From the IMG/VR virus record IMGVR_UViG_3300003885_000499, positions 1-22,005 of that record: DNA of 22,005 nucleotides. One strand, 5' to 3'. The position numbers and the translations under genes were made by a program. Numbering within the stretch: position 1 is the first letter of the stretch; every line of letters begins with the position of its first letter. Below, piece after piece: positions 1 to 6,891 of this stretch. This DNA is from a virus. A model generated the notes under the pieces. The model was not told where the DNA came from and ran no database searches. It saw only the letters and a program-made list of their open reading frames with translations.

Positions 1-803
1 CTATCAAGGTCTACGCCAGACACCAAAGCTGACAGCCTATGTAGCTGAGTATCACTTGTAAGTTCTGTGTCTAGATATAAGACTGGTATTCCATTCTCAG
101 CCATGTTACGAGCTACGTTGATGCAGAAGAACGACTTGCCCTGCTTTGGTCTTGCTCCCACTACATTTACAGTTGCTTGACGGAAGCCACCACCTATAGA
201 AGCGTCCCACGCTGGGAAACCAGTTGGCAACCCTATTATATCCTGTGGATTTTCTGCCAGGGTGGTCATTACATTGCTAAAACGTTTTCCCAGAGATACA
301 ACGCTAGCACCCTGATCCATAATCTGTCCTGTAAATTCAAAAATCGGTTCTTCGATTTGTCCAATGATACTGTCAACATCTTCTGCGCCAGTGATTTTTT
401 TGAGATTGTCTTGTACAGTAGCCGCAGCCAGATATCCACGTCTAGCTAAAGAAAGTTTGTATACAGCTACAACCAAAGAGCGAATATTGTCTTTTGACGA
501 CCCAGCTTCTTCAACAACAGCATCCAAATATTCAGAATGTTTGCCGCTACTTGTGAAGTTGTCGTGTCCCAAAATCTTTGCTATCGCTTGGATACTAGGT
601 ATGTCGAATGTTTTTGTGTCTTCGTTATGAACAAGATGCGACAGAATTTTGAATAATTCCTGATTGCATGTCCAGTAAAAATCCTTAACACTTATTATGT
701 CTTCTACTTCGAAAAAGCATTCGGAACCATACGTCGTTATACCAGCAAGAATGGCTCGTTCCATCCCTGAATCCTGAAGTATAGCATTAGCTTTATTGCC
801 CAT
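1..803 (-). CDS. dnaB: DnaB-type replicative DNA helicase, N-terminal part (3' end beyond window)
   Basis: Hexameric 5'-3' replicative helicase of the phage fork. The gene starts with ATG at 803 and runs off the left edge, so about 267 residues are visible. Residues 1-100 fit the helical DnaB N-terminal domain. A linker then leads to the RecA-like motor, with a typical motor entry GLPTGFPAWD, Walker A GARPKQGKS (about residues 216-224) and the following beta strand VLYLDTE, whose Glu matches the conserved catalytic Glu after motif 1 in DnaB. Walker B and the DNA-binding loops lie outside the window. The start overlaps the stop of the preceding zinc-ribbon gene by one base (TAATG), so the two are probably translationally coupled. 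An AAAGGT element about 12 bases upstream could serve as a weak ribosome binding site. The family assignment is firm; a DnaB-like primase-helicase fusion is unlikely because the N-terminus is helicase-like. Confidence 0.93.
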   Translation of the reverse strand, partial: MGNKANAILQDSGMERAILAGITTYGSECFFEVEDIISVKDFYWTCNQELFKILSHLVHNEDTKTFDIPSIQAIAKILGHDNFTSSGKHSEYLDAVVEEAGSSKDNIRSLVVAVYKLSLARRGYLAAATVQDNLKKITGAEDVDSIIGQIEEPIFEFTGQIMDQGASVVSLGKRFSNVMTTLAENPQDIIGLPTGFPAWDASIGGGFRQATVNVVGARPKQGKSFFCINVARNMAENGIPVLYLDTELTSDTQLHRLSALVSGVDLD

Positions 804-1387
804 TATGCAAATCTACCTTTTAGGCCACTTAGACATTTGGGACATTTCTGTCCCATCTCCCCCTTTGGTCTAGTTGATTTGAAAGTGTTGCTACATTCGT
901 TGCATTCAACATTATAGACTGTTGGTACTTTTCTTTTAATTTTCAGTTTGTTCCTGTTAACTTTTGCAGCCCTGGCTTTGTTCGCTTCTACTTCGGCTGG
1001 ATCAGGATCATTGGTTATCAACTGTGTATTGCCAACCTCTTTTTGAACTATTGTCTTGTTTGCGTCGTCTAGTATGATGGATGAATCTTCTCCATCCTTG
1101 TTGATTGTTGTTTTATTCTTGGTTTTTTTCTTGCTACTTATCCTTTTTCGACACGTCTTCTTTTTAGTAGATTCGATAGTTGTGTTACAAATTTCTTCTA
1201 TTTGTCCAGCAAGAATAGATGATGCAATATTGACTATTTGTGAAAGTGCTTCTTTGGCTTGTCTAACTTCACCTAGACGGTCTACCGGTAATCGTAACGA
1301 TTTTCCAGTAAGTCGTTCATATCCTTCACAAACGGTTTCCCAATTACCATTTAGGATACCTTCTTCAATGTACTCCAAAGGACTCAT
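803..1387 (-). CDS. Hypothetical protein with C-terminal zinc ribbon
   Basis: Protein of 194 residues, function not recognised. The first 65 residues look helical and soluble. A central stretch (about 74-155) is very rich in Lys, Asn, Thr and acidic residues and looks disordered. The C-terminus holds a four-cysteine zinc ribbon, C162-x2-C165 and C182-x2-C185, of the kind used for nucleic-acid or protein contacts. The ATG at 1387 overlaps the upstream stop as ATGA and has a GGGAG ribosome site. It sits directly before the DnaB gene and overlaps it by one base. A helicase-associated role (loader, single-strand-binding partner) can be inferred from position only; no loader motif such as a Walker A box is present. 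Confidence 0.8.
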   Translation of the reverse strand: MSPLEYIEEGILNGNWETVCEGYERLTGKSLRLPVDRLGEVRQAKEALSQIVNIASSILAGQIEEICNTTIESTKKKTCRKRISSKKKTKNKTTINKDGEDSSIILDDANKTIVQKEVGNTQLITNDPDPAEVEANKARAAKVNRNKLKIKRKVPTVYNVECNECSNTFKSTRPKGEMGQKCPKCLSGLKGRFA

Positions 1388-1803
1388 TGATTTCTCCCTT
1401 CATTATATCTGGCTCGGACGAGACCACCAATGCTTTGTCCGATCAGTTCTATCCGACGTGCAAGATATTCTGTTCGTTCTATTCTAAGTTCAGCTTGACG
1501 TACCCAACTGTTCAGTTTTGGACGATCATCACCAAATAGACGGCTTATTACCTGATTTGCCCATTTTAAGAATGTCTTACATTCATTTGTCTTTTGTTGT
1601 AAAAATAATACGTATTGAGCAAGGACAATAGCATCTTCTGATAGGTGTACAGAAGATTGTTCTCTCAATAGTTCTCTTGTGAAACCCAAAATTGTTTCTA
1701 CTTCATCATTAGGTGGTTGATGTTGTGGCAGACCTAGAGCTTTGATCCATTGATCAAGCTGTTTAGTATATGTTTCTGTCTCATCTTTCAAGCTACTCAT
1801 CAT
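1384..1803 (-). CDS. Hypothetical helical protein in replication operon
   Basis: Protein of 139 residues with no family recognised. Composition suggests an all-helical soluble protein, with amphipathic stretches around residues 30-80 and 90-135 and no Cys cluster, signal or membrane segment. There are two adjacent ATG codons at 1803 and 1800. The upstream nuclease gene ends inside this start region (11-base overlap), and its own stop overlaps the next gene as ATGA. It is therefore locked into the recA-like/deaminase/nuclease/helicase operon. A replication accessory role is inference from position. The coding call rests on tight overlaps at both ends and protein-like composition. Confidence 0.78.
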   Translation of the reverse strand: MMSSLKDETETYTKQLDQWIKALGLPQHQPPNDEVETILGFTRELLREQSSVHLSEDAIVLAQYVLFLQQKTNECKTFLKWANQVISRLFGDDRPKLNSWVRQAELRIERTEYLARRIELIGQSIGGLVRARYNEGRNQ

Positions 1804-2152
1804 AAATCTCTAATAATCTAAATCCATTCAACTCGCACCAGTCACGCTTTTTTTGATCTGTGTCCTGTTGATTGTGGAAGTCATGTTTGGTTTTGTGGAA
1901 ATGCTTGACATGTTTTGTGTGTTGTCTTCCGTGACACTCAACCACCAAGTCTATAGATGGAATAAAAAAGTCGAGTATGAATCCATCTCCAGGTATACGT
2001 ACTTCTTCGAAGATCACATCGTGTGGATATTGTTCTGCCAACTGCCTGCCAACTTCATGTTGAAATTGCGACTTTGATTTCCCCTTGATTCGAAGCCGTT
2101 TATTGTTTAGGCGAATCCTAGCTGTTCCACCTTTGAGTAGTCGCACTTCCAT
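1793..2152 (-). CDS. Small PD-(D/E)XK-like endonuclease
   Basis: Probably a small restriction-fold DNA endonuclease. I choose the ATG at 2152, giving 119 residues. A longer form from TTG at 2173 would overlap the deaminase gene, whereas 2152 lies right behind the deaminase stop (TAATATG). The core matches the Vsr/DUF559/DUF2726-like pattern: E33 in a helix, then D61 in ILDFFIP, a strand ending in E72 within VVECHGRQH, and a C-terminal helix-strand WCELNGFRLLEI. The usual catalytic Lys after E-x is replaced by a His/Gln-rich segment (H74, Q77, H78), as in Vsr-like nucleases. The loop 79-95 is unusually rich in His and Lys. It sits between dCMP deaminase and the helicase genes, which suggests DNA processing. 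A homing-type nuclease is an alternative. Confidence 0.7.
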   Translation of the reverse strand: MEVRLLKGGTARIRLNNKRLRIKGKSKSQFQHEVGRQLAEQYPHDVIFEEVRIPGDGFILDFFIPSIDLVVECHGRQHTKHVKHFHKTKHDFHNQQDTDQKKRDWCELNGFRLLEIYDE

Positions 2153-2153
2153 A

Positions 2154-2675
2154 TTACACCGATGCCATAACAAGCCGTCTAACTATTTCAAGTTCTTCCT
2201 TGATTAGTTCACAATTGTTCGGCACCCACCGAACTACTTCTATATCTTGATTTTCCAACATATCGGCAACAACTTTATTTTGGCTATCTAATTGTGCATC
2301 GGAATACATTCCCTTTGGGGATGTTGTAATAGGTCCATATACAACTCGTTTGATTCCCTTTTGAATAATATGAGCCCAACAATGGGTGCATGGTGGTCCA
2401 GTTACATACACAGTAGCTCCTTCGAGGTCTCCTGTGGAATTAGATATTGCATTTTCCTCGGAATGTAGTATTGGTGGATATTTTTCAGGTCTCGTTTGTG
2501 GCATTTTGCTGTCATCGATGTTTCTTGGATATGCATTGTACCCTTGGCCTACCACTCGACCACGTTTATCTACTAAAATACAACCACATTGCGTGCTACC
2601 ATCTGGACTACGAACCTTAGCCCATAGAGCCTGTACCATAAAATAGTCATCCCAGTTGATTCTGTTTCTAAGCAT
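2154..2675 (-). CDS. dCMP deaminase family protein
   Basis: Zinc-dependent cytidine/deoxycytidylate deaminase fold of 173 residues. dCMP deaminase converts dCMP to dUMP, the substrate of the ThyX also encoded here. The zinc site is visible as H71-S-E73 (variant of the usual HAE, with E73 as proton shuttle) and P95-C96-x2-C99. The N-terminal part carries the conserved SPDGSTQCGCILVD strand region. Start is ATG at 2675 with CAGGAG upstream; it overlaps the recA-like gene end by eight bases. Length fits phage dCMP deaminases (about 150-190). ComEB-type or other deoxynucleotide deaminase specificity cannot be excluded, but position in a replication operon with ThyX and RNR in the same genome favours dCMP. 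Confidence 0.88.
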   Translation of the reverse strand: MLRNRINWDDYFMVQALWAKVRSPDGSTQCGCILVDKRGRVVGQGYNAYPRNIDDSKMPQTRPEKYPPILHSEENAISNSTGDLEGATVYVTGPPCTHCWAHIIQKGIKRVVYGPITTSPKGMYSDAQLDSQNKVVADMLENQDIEVVRWVPNNCELIKEELEIVRRLVMASV

Positions 2676-3717
2676 TGTTTATCTCCTGCGGAAGTACAAC
2701 GTCTCTAACTTCTTTTTCAAGCTTTTCTAGCTTATCTGGATTATCTCTGAGAAAATTAGACAATCGTGCAAGTCCTTGGAACTTCGGTGTCTCATCGTTG
2801 TTTGCAAACATTGGGATTGAGTACCAAGCGCCTGCCTTTTCTATCAATCCAAGGTTCTCTGCTGTTGTCACAATATCTTTAACGACATCTATACCAGTTC
2901 CATATCGTAATGGTAATACACAAGGCAACAATGGTCTGCCCAAAGCAGATGACTGTACCGTAATGTGCATATCGTGGCCATCTGGAGCATTTGTTTCAGC
3001 GTTACGCTCCCACTGTTGAGTCCATGTAACTTTTAACCAAACAGAACAAGCGTACTGTACTGCTATTCCACCCTTTTCTACATACTTAGGACCGCGAGGC
3101 TCTCTGTTTGTCATCATCTGGGATATAAAAATAAGAATGACATCGTTAGAATCTACAATCTGTTGTGCGCGTCTGAAGAATGCAGATAGTAGCTTTGCTG
3201 GTCCAGCCATATCTTTGTTTGATCCAATCTGCTCTTCCTGTTCTGTCATTGTAGACAATGCTGCTATGCTGTCAATAACCACAACAGCTTTTTTCTGTGT
3301 TTTGCAAATACGCTCTATGATATTTAGATAGTCTTCGGCTGTTAGAGGTTTGTCTATCTGGTGTGGGACAACCTGGAGTTTTGCTGGGTCTAGCCCTTTG
3401 ATAGTAGACAACAGTGCTGGTGTGCATCGTTTTTCAATATTGATATAGAATGCTGGACGATTAAGAAGTTGTGCGTTTCTGAGCAACTCTAAACACAGAG
3501 TTGTCTTTCCGCTTTTTGGTTTTCCTGTAATTAAACAAATGGTTCCATCTGGTATCCCACCGCTCAATGCAATATCTAGAGAAAGAGGTGTTGGGAGAAT
3601 ATCTCTAGTGCTTACAGGTAGTGCTTCGTCTGCTGTTGCGATGATTCCCTCGCCATGCATTCGTATAAGAAACGCATCGAGCGATTCATCTTCAATCTTT
3701 GCTTTCCTCTTGGCCAT
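2668..3717 (-). CDS. RecA/UvsX-like recombinase
   Basis: ATP-dependent strand-exchange protein of 349 residues for recombination and repair. It shows Walker A GKPKSGKT (65-72), a following strand YINIEKR with E95 at the catalytic-Glu position of RecA, Walker B VVVIDS (146-151), and the L1/L2-flanking segment FISQMMTNREP (about 198-208), where the Gln matches the allosteric Gln of RecA. After about residue 230 it departs from bacterial RecA, as is usual for phage homologues. ATG at 3717 is preceded by AAGGA. The N-terminal 26 bases overlap the end of the upstream unknown gene. Downstream comes dCMP deaminase. RecA-type is preferred over RadA/Sms because no zinc finger or Lon-like domain is present. 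Confidence 0.9.
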   Translation of the reverse strand: MAKRKAKIEDESLDAFLIRMHGEGIIATADEALPVSTRDILPTPLSLDIALSGGIPDGTICLITGKPKSGKTTLCLELLRNAQLLNRPAFYINIEKRCTPALLSTIKGLDPAKLQVVPHQIDKPLTAEDYLNIIERICKTQKKAVVVIDSIAALSTMTEQEEQIGSNKDMAGPAKLLSAFFRRAQQIVDSNDVILIFISQMMTNREPRGPKYVEKGGIAVQYACSVWLKVTWTQQWERNAETNAPDGHDMHITVQSSALGRPLLPCVLPLRYGTGIDVVKDIVTTAENLGLIEKAGAWYSIPMFANNDETPKFQGLARLSNFLRDNPDKLEKLEKEVRDVVLPQEINNA

Positions 3718-4180
3718 CCTCTGTTTTCCTTATTTTCGCCAAAACACCATTCTTTCCAGTATCAACAAAGGTGGAGTTTTTCTTAACATCTATCGTCTGT
3801 GGTATTGGCTTGGATTGGAAGTTTTTTCTTTGTTGTTCTAATTGTGCTTTCCTTTTTAGAACATTTTTAACAACTCTCTTAACTGTAGTCTTATACATCA
3901 GAGATTTGATATTGTGTTCTCTTACTATTTGTACAAAAGCTGTCTGTAAAAGAATGTCTTCTGATCCAATTTGTTTGATAACATTATCAACACCCTTAAC
4001 TTCACGACCGAATTTTGGTCCCCACTTCTTTTTGTCAGACCAAAATCGTGGACCTAGCTTGTTGTTGACATTTAGACACAGTAGCTCAATAATATATGCA
4101 CGAAATGTGACATACAACCCAGGAGTTGTCGGAGAAGCATATGGGAATGTACCGCTTTGTGGTTGGTTTCTGATAGCCAT
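3692..4180 (-). CDS. Hypothetical protein
   Basis: Protein of 162 residues, unrecognised. The N-terminal half contains aromatic and Pro-rich segments (FPYASPTTPGLY) followed by a WSDKKKWGPKF stretch. The C-terminal half is basic and probably helical (about 105-130), ending in a charged tail. It has no Cys cluster or membrane segment. ATG at 4180 directly follows the stop of the upstream gene (TAAATG). Its last 26 bases overlap the recA-like start, indicating coupled translation. Basic charge and position beside the recombinase are compatible with DNA binding, but that is only inference. Confidence 0.78.
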   Translation of the reverse strand: MAIRNQPQSGTFPYASPTTPGLYVTFRAYIIELLCLNVNNKLGPRFWSDKKKWGPKFGREVKGVDNVIKQIGSEDILLQTAFVQIVREHNIKSLMYKTTVKRVVKNVLKRKAQLEQQRKNFQSKPIPQTIDVKKNSTFVDTGKNGVLAKIRKTEDGQEESKD

Positions 4181-4606
4181 TTAAGGGTTCTGAATCAGAA
4201 AAAATCCAGCGTTAGCAACAGTTCGTTCTTCTGTGAACGAATGGTCGAATTTTGGTTGCCGATACCAAGCGACGTTTATTGTTTGTCCGTCGTAATAGCC
4301 AATTCCTACATAGTTATATTGGAGACCACCCCATACTGCATGTTGTTTCTGTCCGAAGAAATATCCTTTTTGATTTGGAGGCATCTTTAGATCGACACCA
4401 TTCGGTCCCTGAAGTCTAACTCCAGATATAGTAATGCGTGTATTACCCTTTAGCCATTCAGCAAGTCTAGCCCAAGCATGTCTCTGTTTCTGCCTATTGT
4501 CTTGTATGACAGTTCGTCCGTCAGATAAAGATGCAATAAATTTAACTGTCGGAGTTGCATCAGTAACACTGAATGCCAAAGTTGAATCATTTGCAGTTTT
4601 ACTCAT
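4181..4606 (-). CDS. Hypothetical beta-rich protein
   Basis: Protein of 141 residues, unrecognised. I use the ATG at 4606, which lies directly after the stop of the upstream gene (TAGAATG) and behind a strong purine-rich GGGAAAGGAAG site. A longer frame to 4681 exists, but it would overlap the upstream gene by 74 bases. The sequence alternates hydrophobic and polar residues and is rich in Gly, Tyr and Trp in its second half (YNYVGIGYYDGQ), suggesting a beta-sandwich-like soluble protein. There is no signal peptide. No function can be assigned. The surrounding block 3692-5576 holds several equally unknown small genes in one transcript. Confidence 0.75.
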   Translation of the reverse strand: MSKTANDSTLAFSVTDATPTVKFIASLSDGRTVIQDNRQKQRHAWARLAEWLKGNTRITISGVRLQGPNGVDLKMPPNQKGYFFGQKQHAVWGGLQYNYVGIGYYDGQTINVAWYRQPKFDHSFTEERTVANAGFFLIQNP

Positions 4607-4607
4607 T

Positions 4608-4955
4608 CTACTTGCTTCCCTTTCCCTTGCGATCAGTAAACGGTGAACGATCCAATTGTTCATCTGCCCTAGCAGATTCACTTGATGTCATAGCGTGGAC
4701 ACCTTTTCCAATATTAAGAGCTTTCTTTGGGTCTTCTGGCTTGATTCTCATAACGCTGCCACTGAGTAGATGCTCATTCTTTGATGTTTTTTCAACAACC
4801 TCATCAACCTGATCGGAATCATCAATAAGTGTATCGAACTTAGCCGCAGCTTCAGCGAGAAACACTTCTCTTGTCTTTGTAGCCCTTCTTCCAAGATTCA
4901 CAGTTGAATTTTCCAAAAACGCTAAAAAGTCTGATTTGAATTCATCGAAAGTCAT
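4608..4955 (-). CDS. Hypothetical charged protein
   Basis: Protein of 115 residues, unrecognised. The frame is open up to 5108, but ATG at 4955 is the better start: it has GGAG eight bases upstream and overlaps the preceding gene by only 14 bases, while the 5108 start would overlap it by 167. The N-terminal half (MTFDEFKSDFLAFLENS) looks helical and acidic. The C-terminal third is Lys-rich and probably disordered, ending FTDRKGKGSK. The stop is one base before the ATG of the next gene. Confidence 0.72.
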   Translation of the reverse strand: MTFDEFKSDFLAFLENSTVNLGRRATKTREVFLAEAAAKFDTLIDDSDQVDEVVEKTSKNEHLLSGSVMRIKPEDPKKALNIGKGVHAMTSSESARADEQLDRSPFTDRKGKGSK

Positions 4956-5253
4956 TTCGAAATCTCCGTTGAGCCAAAAGGTATGGCGTTCTGCTTTTGC
5001 TACGCAGAAATGTAGTATATTGCTCATAACACTCTTGGCTACATGTCCGTAATCTCCAGAACATACCACCACGCTCTTTATCTTTCTTGCTGATATTGTC
5101 GTTAACATCTAATGGATTGAATAAGTCACCATCGTTGGAAGCCATCGCTAGAAATCTATTTCCAGACCATCTAGCGAGAACAACAAAGTCTTGCTGTGCT
5201 CCCTTTTGTACCTCATGTGGTGTTCCGTTTATATCAACAACAATTACGTTCAT
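4942..5253 (-). CDS. Hypothetical protein
   Basis: Protein of 103 residues, unrecognised. It begins with a beta-like segment MNVIVVDINGTPHEV and ends with a basic, aromatic C-terminus containing a Cys pair (CSQECYEQY) and RRFRNDFR. Start ATG at 5253 overlaps the stop of the upstream zinc-ribbon gene as ATGA. The last 14 bases overlap the next gene. Coding status is supported by these junctions. No function is inferred. Confidence 0.72.
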   Translation of the reverse strand: MNVIVVDINGTPHEVQKGAQQDFVVLARWSGNRFLAMASNDGDLFNPLDVNDNISKKDKERGGMFWRLRTCSQECYEQYTTFLRSKSRTPYLLAQRRFRNDFR

Positions 5254-5576
5254 TTACTCCACGCCTTGAAAAGAATATCTGCCTCTGGAGCACCAGTATC
5301 GTCATCCAATATGTCAAAAGCAGTACCGTCACTCGGAGCACCTGGGTGAAACTGGCCTGGGATTTGTTGCGCACACGAGAACCCGCCGCACCTACAGCAT
5401 TTAACAGCAACTCTTGTCAACACATCAACACTCGGGGCGTTTTCAACCGCAGTCAATTGTAAAACAAGTAATCGTGTATGACAATAGGCACAATCAAAAT
5501 TGACTATGCCTCTATTTTGCAGTCCTTTCAAGGCTTTGTCTTCTGTATTAACCTGTCTGGCATTAAATTCTACCAT
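5250..5576 (-). CDS. Small cysteine-containing (zinc-ribbon-like) protein
   Basis: Protein of 108 residues, unrecognised. It contains C29-x2-C32 and C60/C61-x-C63, with a further C68 (CCRCGGFSC), a spacing that suits a zinc ribbon with two knuckles about 30 residues apart. The tail is acidic. ATG at 5576 overlaps the stop of the FmdB-type gene as TAATG, with GGTGG upstream. Two zinc-ribbon genes side by side are common in phage accessory operons, but the role is unknown. Confidence 0.72.
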   Translation of the reverse strand: MVEFNARQVNTEDKALKGLQNRGIVNFDCAYCHTRLLVLQLTAVENAPSVDVLTRVAVKCCRCGGFSCAQQIPGQFHPGAPSDGTAFDILDDDTGAPEADILFKAWSK

Positions 5577-5908
5577 TAGTCCACCTTCCCTTTTTTGATA
5601 TACTGTTCTGGATTTTTAAGTATGTCTTTTTTTACAGGACCATCTCTCCAGAACGGCTTCTCACTTTTATTTTTGCCTTCACCAAGTTTGTCCAATTTCT
5701 TTCGCGGCGTCTTATTGTTCGTCTTGCCCACTGTACCCCTACAAGGGTTCTTAGTACCCCTTACAATCACCGCCGCACCTGAACCAATCAGCTTAACTAG
5801 CTTTTGCTCATGGCACCCTGGACACTCAGTAAGAGACTTTGCCGACATGGCATGAAACGCCTCAAGTTCGTAACCACAGGCTTTACATTCGTAGTCGTAG
5901 TGAGGCAT
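5576..5908 (-). CDS. FmdB-family zinc ribbon protein
   Basis: Small putative regulatory zinc-ribbon protein of 110 residues. The N-terminus is the classic FmdB/CxxC_CxxC_SSSS pattern: MPHYDYECKACG with C8 and C11, then CPGC with C29 and C32, followed by KLIGSGAAVIVRGT, which matches the conserved strand after the second knuckle. After residue 50 a Lys-rich, probably disordered tail replaces the Ser-rich tail of bacterial members. Start ATG at 5908 lies five bases after the previous stop, with GGGAGG upstream. Family members are thought to act in regulation; no target is known here. Confidence 0.8.
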   Translation of the reverse strand: MPHYDYECKACGYELEAFHAMSAKSLTECPGCHEQKLVKLIGSGAAVIVRGTKNPCRGTVGKTNNKTPRKKLDKLGEGKNKSEKPFWRDGPVKKDILKNPEQYIKKGKVD

Positions 5909-5914
5909 ACTATA

Positions 5915-6487
5915 TTATACCTCCCAAGGTGGTTTGTGTTCCACAAAAGTTCCAGCCTTCTTTGCAAAATCTCCCAAACTTTTTATGTCACTGTGGGAAT
6001 GATAACCATCATGTACACACTTTTTAAGATTTCGTTTGATCTTTACGACCGTGTCCCCGCCTGATTTCTTGACGGCACGTGTGAGCATAGATAACATGTT
6101 CCCTCTTTTCATGAACGCTCGAATCAACAATAAGCCCGCGCCGACAAATATAAGTGAGATTATTCCTGTACCGACTACTACCCATCCGGCTCCACCATAA
6201 TTGATTGTCTCTGCTTGTACACTTTTCTTCCACAAGGATAACTCTTCGGCAAGTTGCGTTGTCTGTTCAATCTTGTTGTTAATCTGATCGACATGATCAG
6301 CAACAACAGTGTTGTCGGCTTTTTGTTCGACTACCTTCTTAAGTTGACCCATGTTATTTCGAATACCCTGAATCTCCATTTTGACAGCTTCGGGTGAGAC
6401 ACACCCTGGCAAGACACAAAAGAGTAATACTAAGACTGTCGCTTTCGCAATGTCTTTCGATGTTCTTTTTTTTGTTGTTTTGAACAT
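5915..6487 (-). CDS. Lipoprotein with coiled coil and C-terminal membrane segment (u-spanin-like)
   Basis: Protein of 190 residues with an unusual topology. A basic N-terminus and hydrophobic core end in a lipobox LPGC with C29. This is followed by V at +2, which in diderms does not signal inner-membrane retention. Residues 35-95 form a helical, Gln/Asn-rich, coiled-coil-like stretch. Residues about 101-124 (GWVVVGTGIISLIFVGAGLL) are a clear membrane helix. The remaining 65 residues are basic and would be cytoplasmic. A lipid anchor at one end and a membrane helix at the other matches unimolecular spanins, which bridge outer and inner membranes during lysis, although T1 gp11-type proteins have almost no cytoplasmic tail. 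ATG at 6487 has GGAG nine bases upstream and overlaps the RNase H gene by 58 bases. It could instead be an envelope-remodelling or exclusion protein. Confidence 0.75.
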   Translation of the reverse strand: MFKTTKKRTSKDIAKATVLVLLFCVLPGCVSPEAVKMEIQGIRNNMGQLKKVVEQKADNTVVADHVDQINNKIEQTTQLAEELSLWKKSVQAETINYGGAGWVVVGTGIISLIFVGAGLLLIRAFMKRGNMLSMLTRAVKKSGGDTVVKIKRNLKKCVHDGYHSHSDIKSLGDFAKKAGTFVEHKPPWEV

Positions 6488-6891
6488 TTAGCTTTTCTCC
6501 GTTCGAAGACCTGATTCACCAAGGAATCTGCTCTTTTGTTATCCCTTCTTGGTACCCACATGATTGTGTAGTCTTCTAGTTGTTCTAGTAGTTCTAGTAC
6601 ACAATCTCTGTGGCTTTTTAGTTCTAGTTTGTTGACTTTGAATACTTTAGTTACTTGCTTAATTATAAGCTGACTATCTCCTATGATGTGTAGTATGTCT
6701 ACTCCAGCCTTTAAGCTTCCCTGTAATCCAGCGATCAAAGCCCTATATTCTGCAATGTTCGATGTCCCAACGCCGCACGTTCTGTTGCCAGACACTATCA
6801 CTTCAGCTTCATCTTTAGAGTCAACTAAAAGCCACCCATACGCCATAATACCCTGTCTAATACCTCCGTCGAAATATAGAGTAGCCTCCAT
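6430..6891 (-). CDS. rnhA: Ribonuclease HI
   Basis: Endonuclease that cuts RNA in RNA:DNA hybrids, for primer removal and R-loop clearance. All four catalytic acids are visible: D8 in YFDGG, E48 in NIAEYRAL, D72 in IIGDSQL and D122 in NKRADSL. The length of 153 residues is normal, with an added Lys/Arg-rich tail (about 130-153). The RNase HI class with a FDGG start and NIAEYRAL motif resembles the bacterial/archaeal Rv2228c-type group rather than E. coli RnhA with its basic protrusion. ATG at 6891 overlaps the upstream nuclease stop (TAATG). The 3' end overlaps the start of the spanin-like gene by 58 bases, all within the basic tail. Confidence 0.92.
   Translation of the reverse strand: MEATLYFDGGIRQGIMAYGWLLVDSKDEAEVIVSGNRTCGVGTSNIAEYRALIAGLQGSLKAGVDILHIIGDSQLIIKQVTKVFKVNKLELKSHRDCVLELLEQLEDYTIMWVPRRDNKRADSLVNQVFERRKAKCSKQQKKEHRKTLRKRQS

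Noticed and set aside
6573-6640. Repeated GTTCTAGT-like units in the RNase H gene
   Set aside because: They encode consecutive Leu/Glu codons of a helix (LELLEQLED) and are not an independent repeat array.
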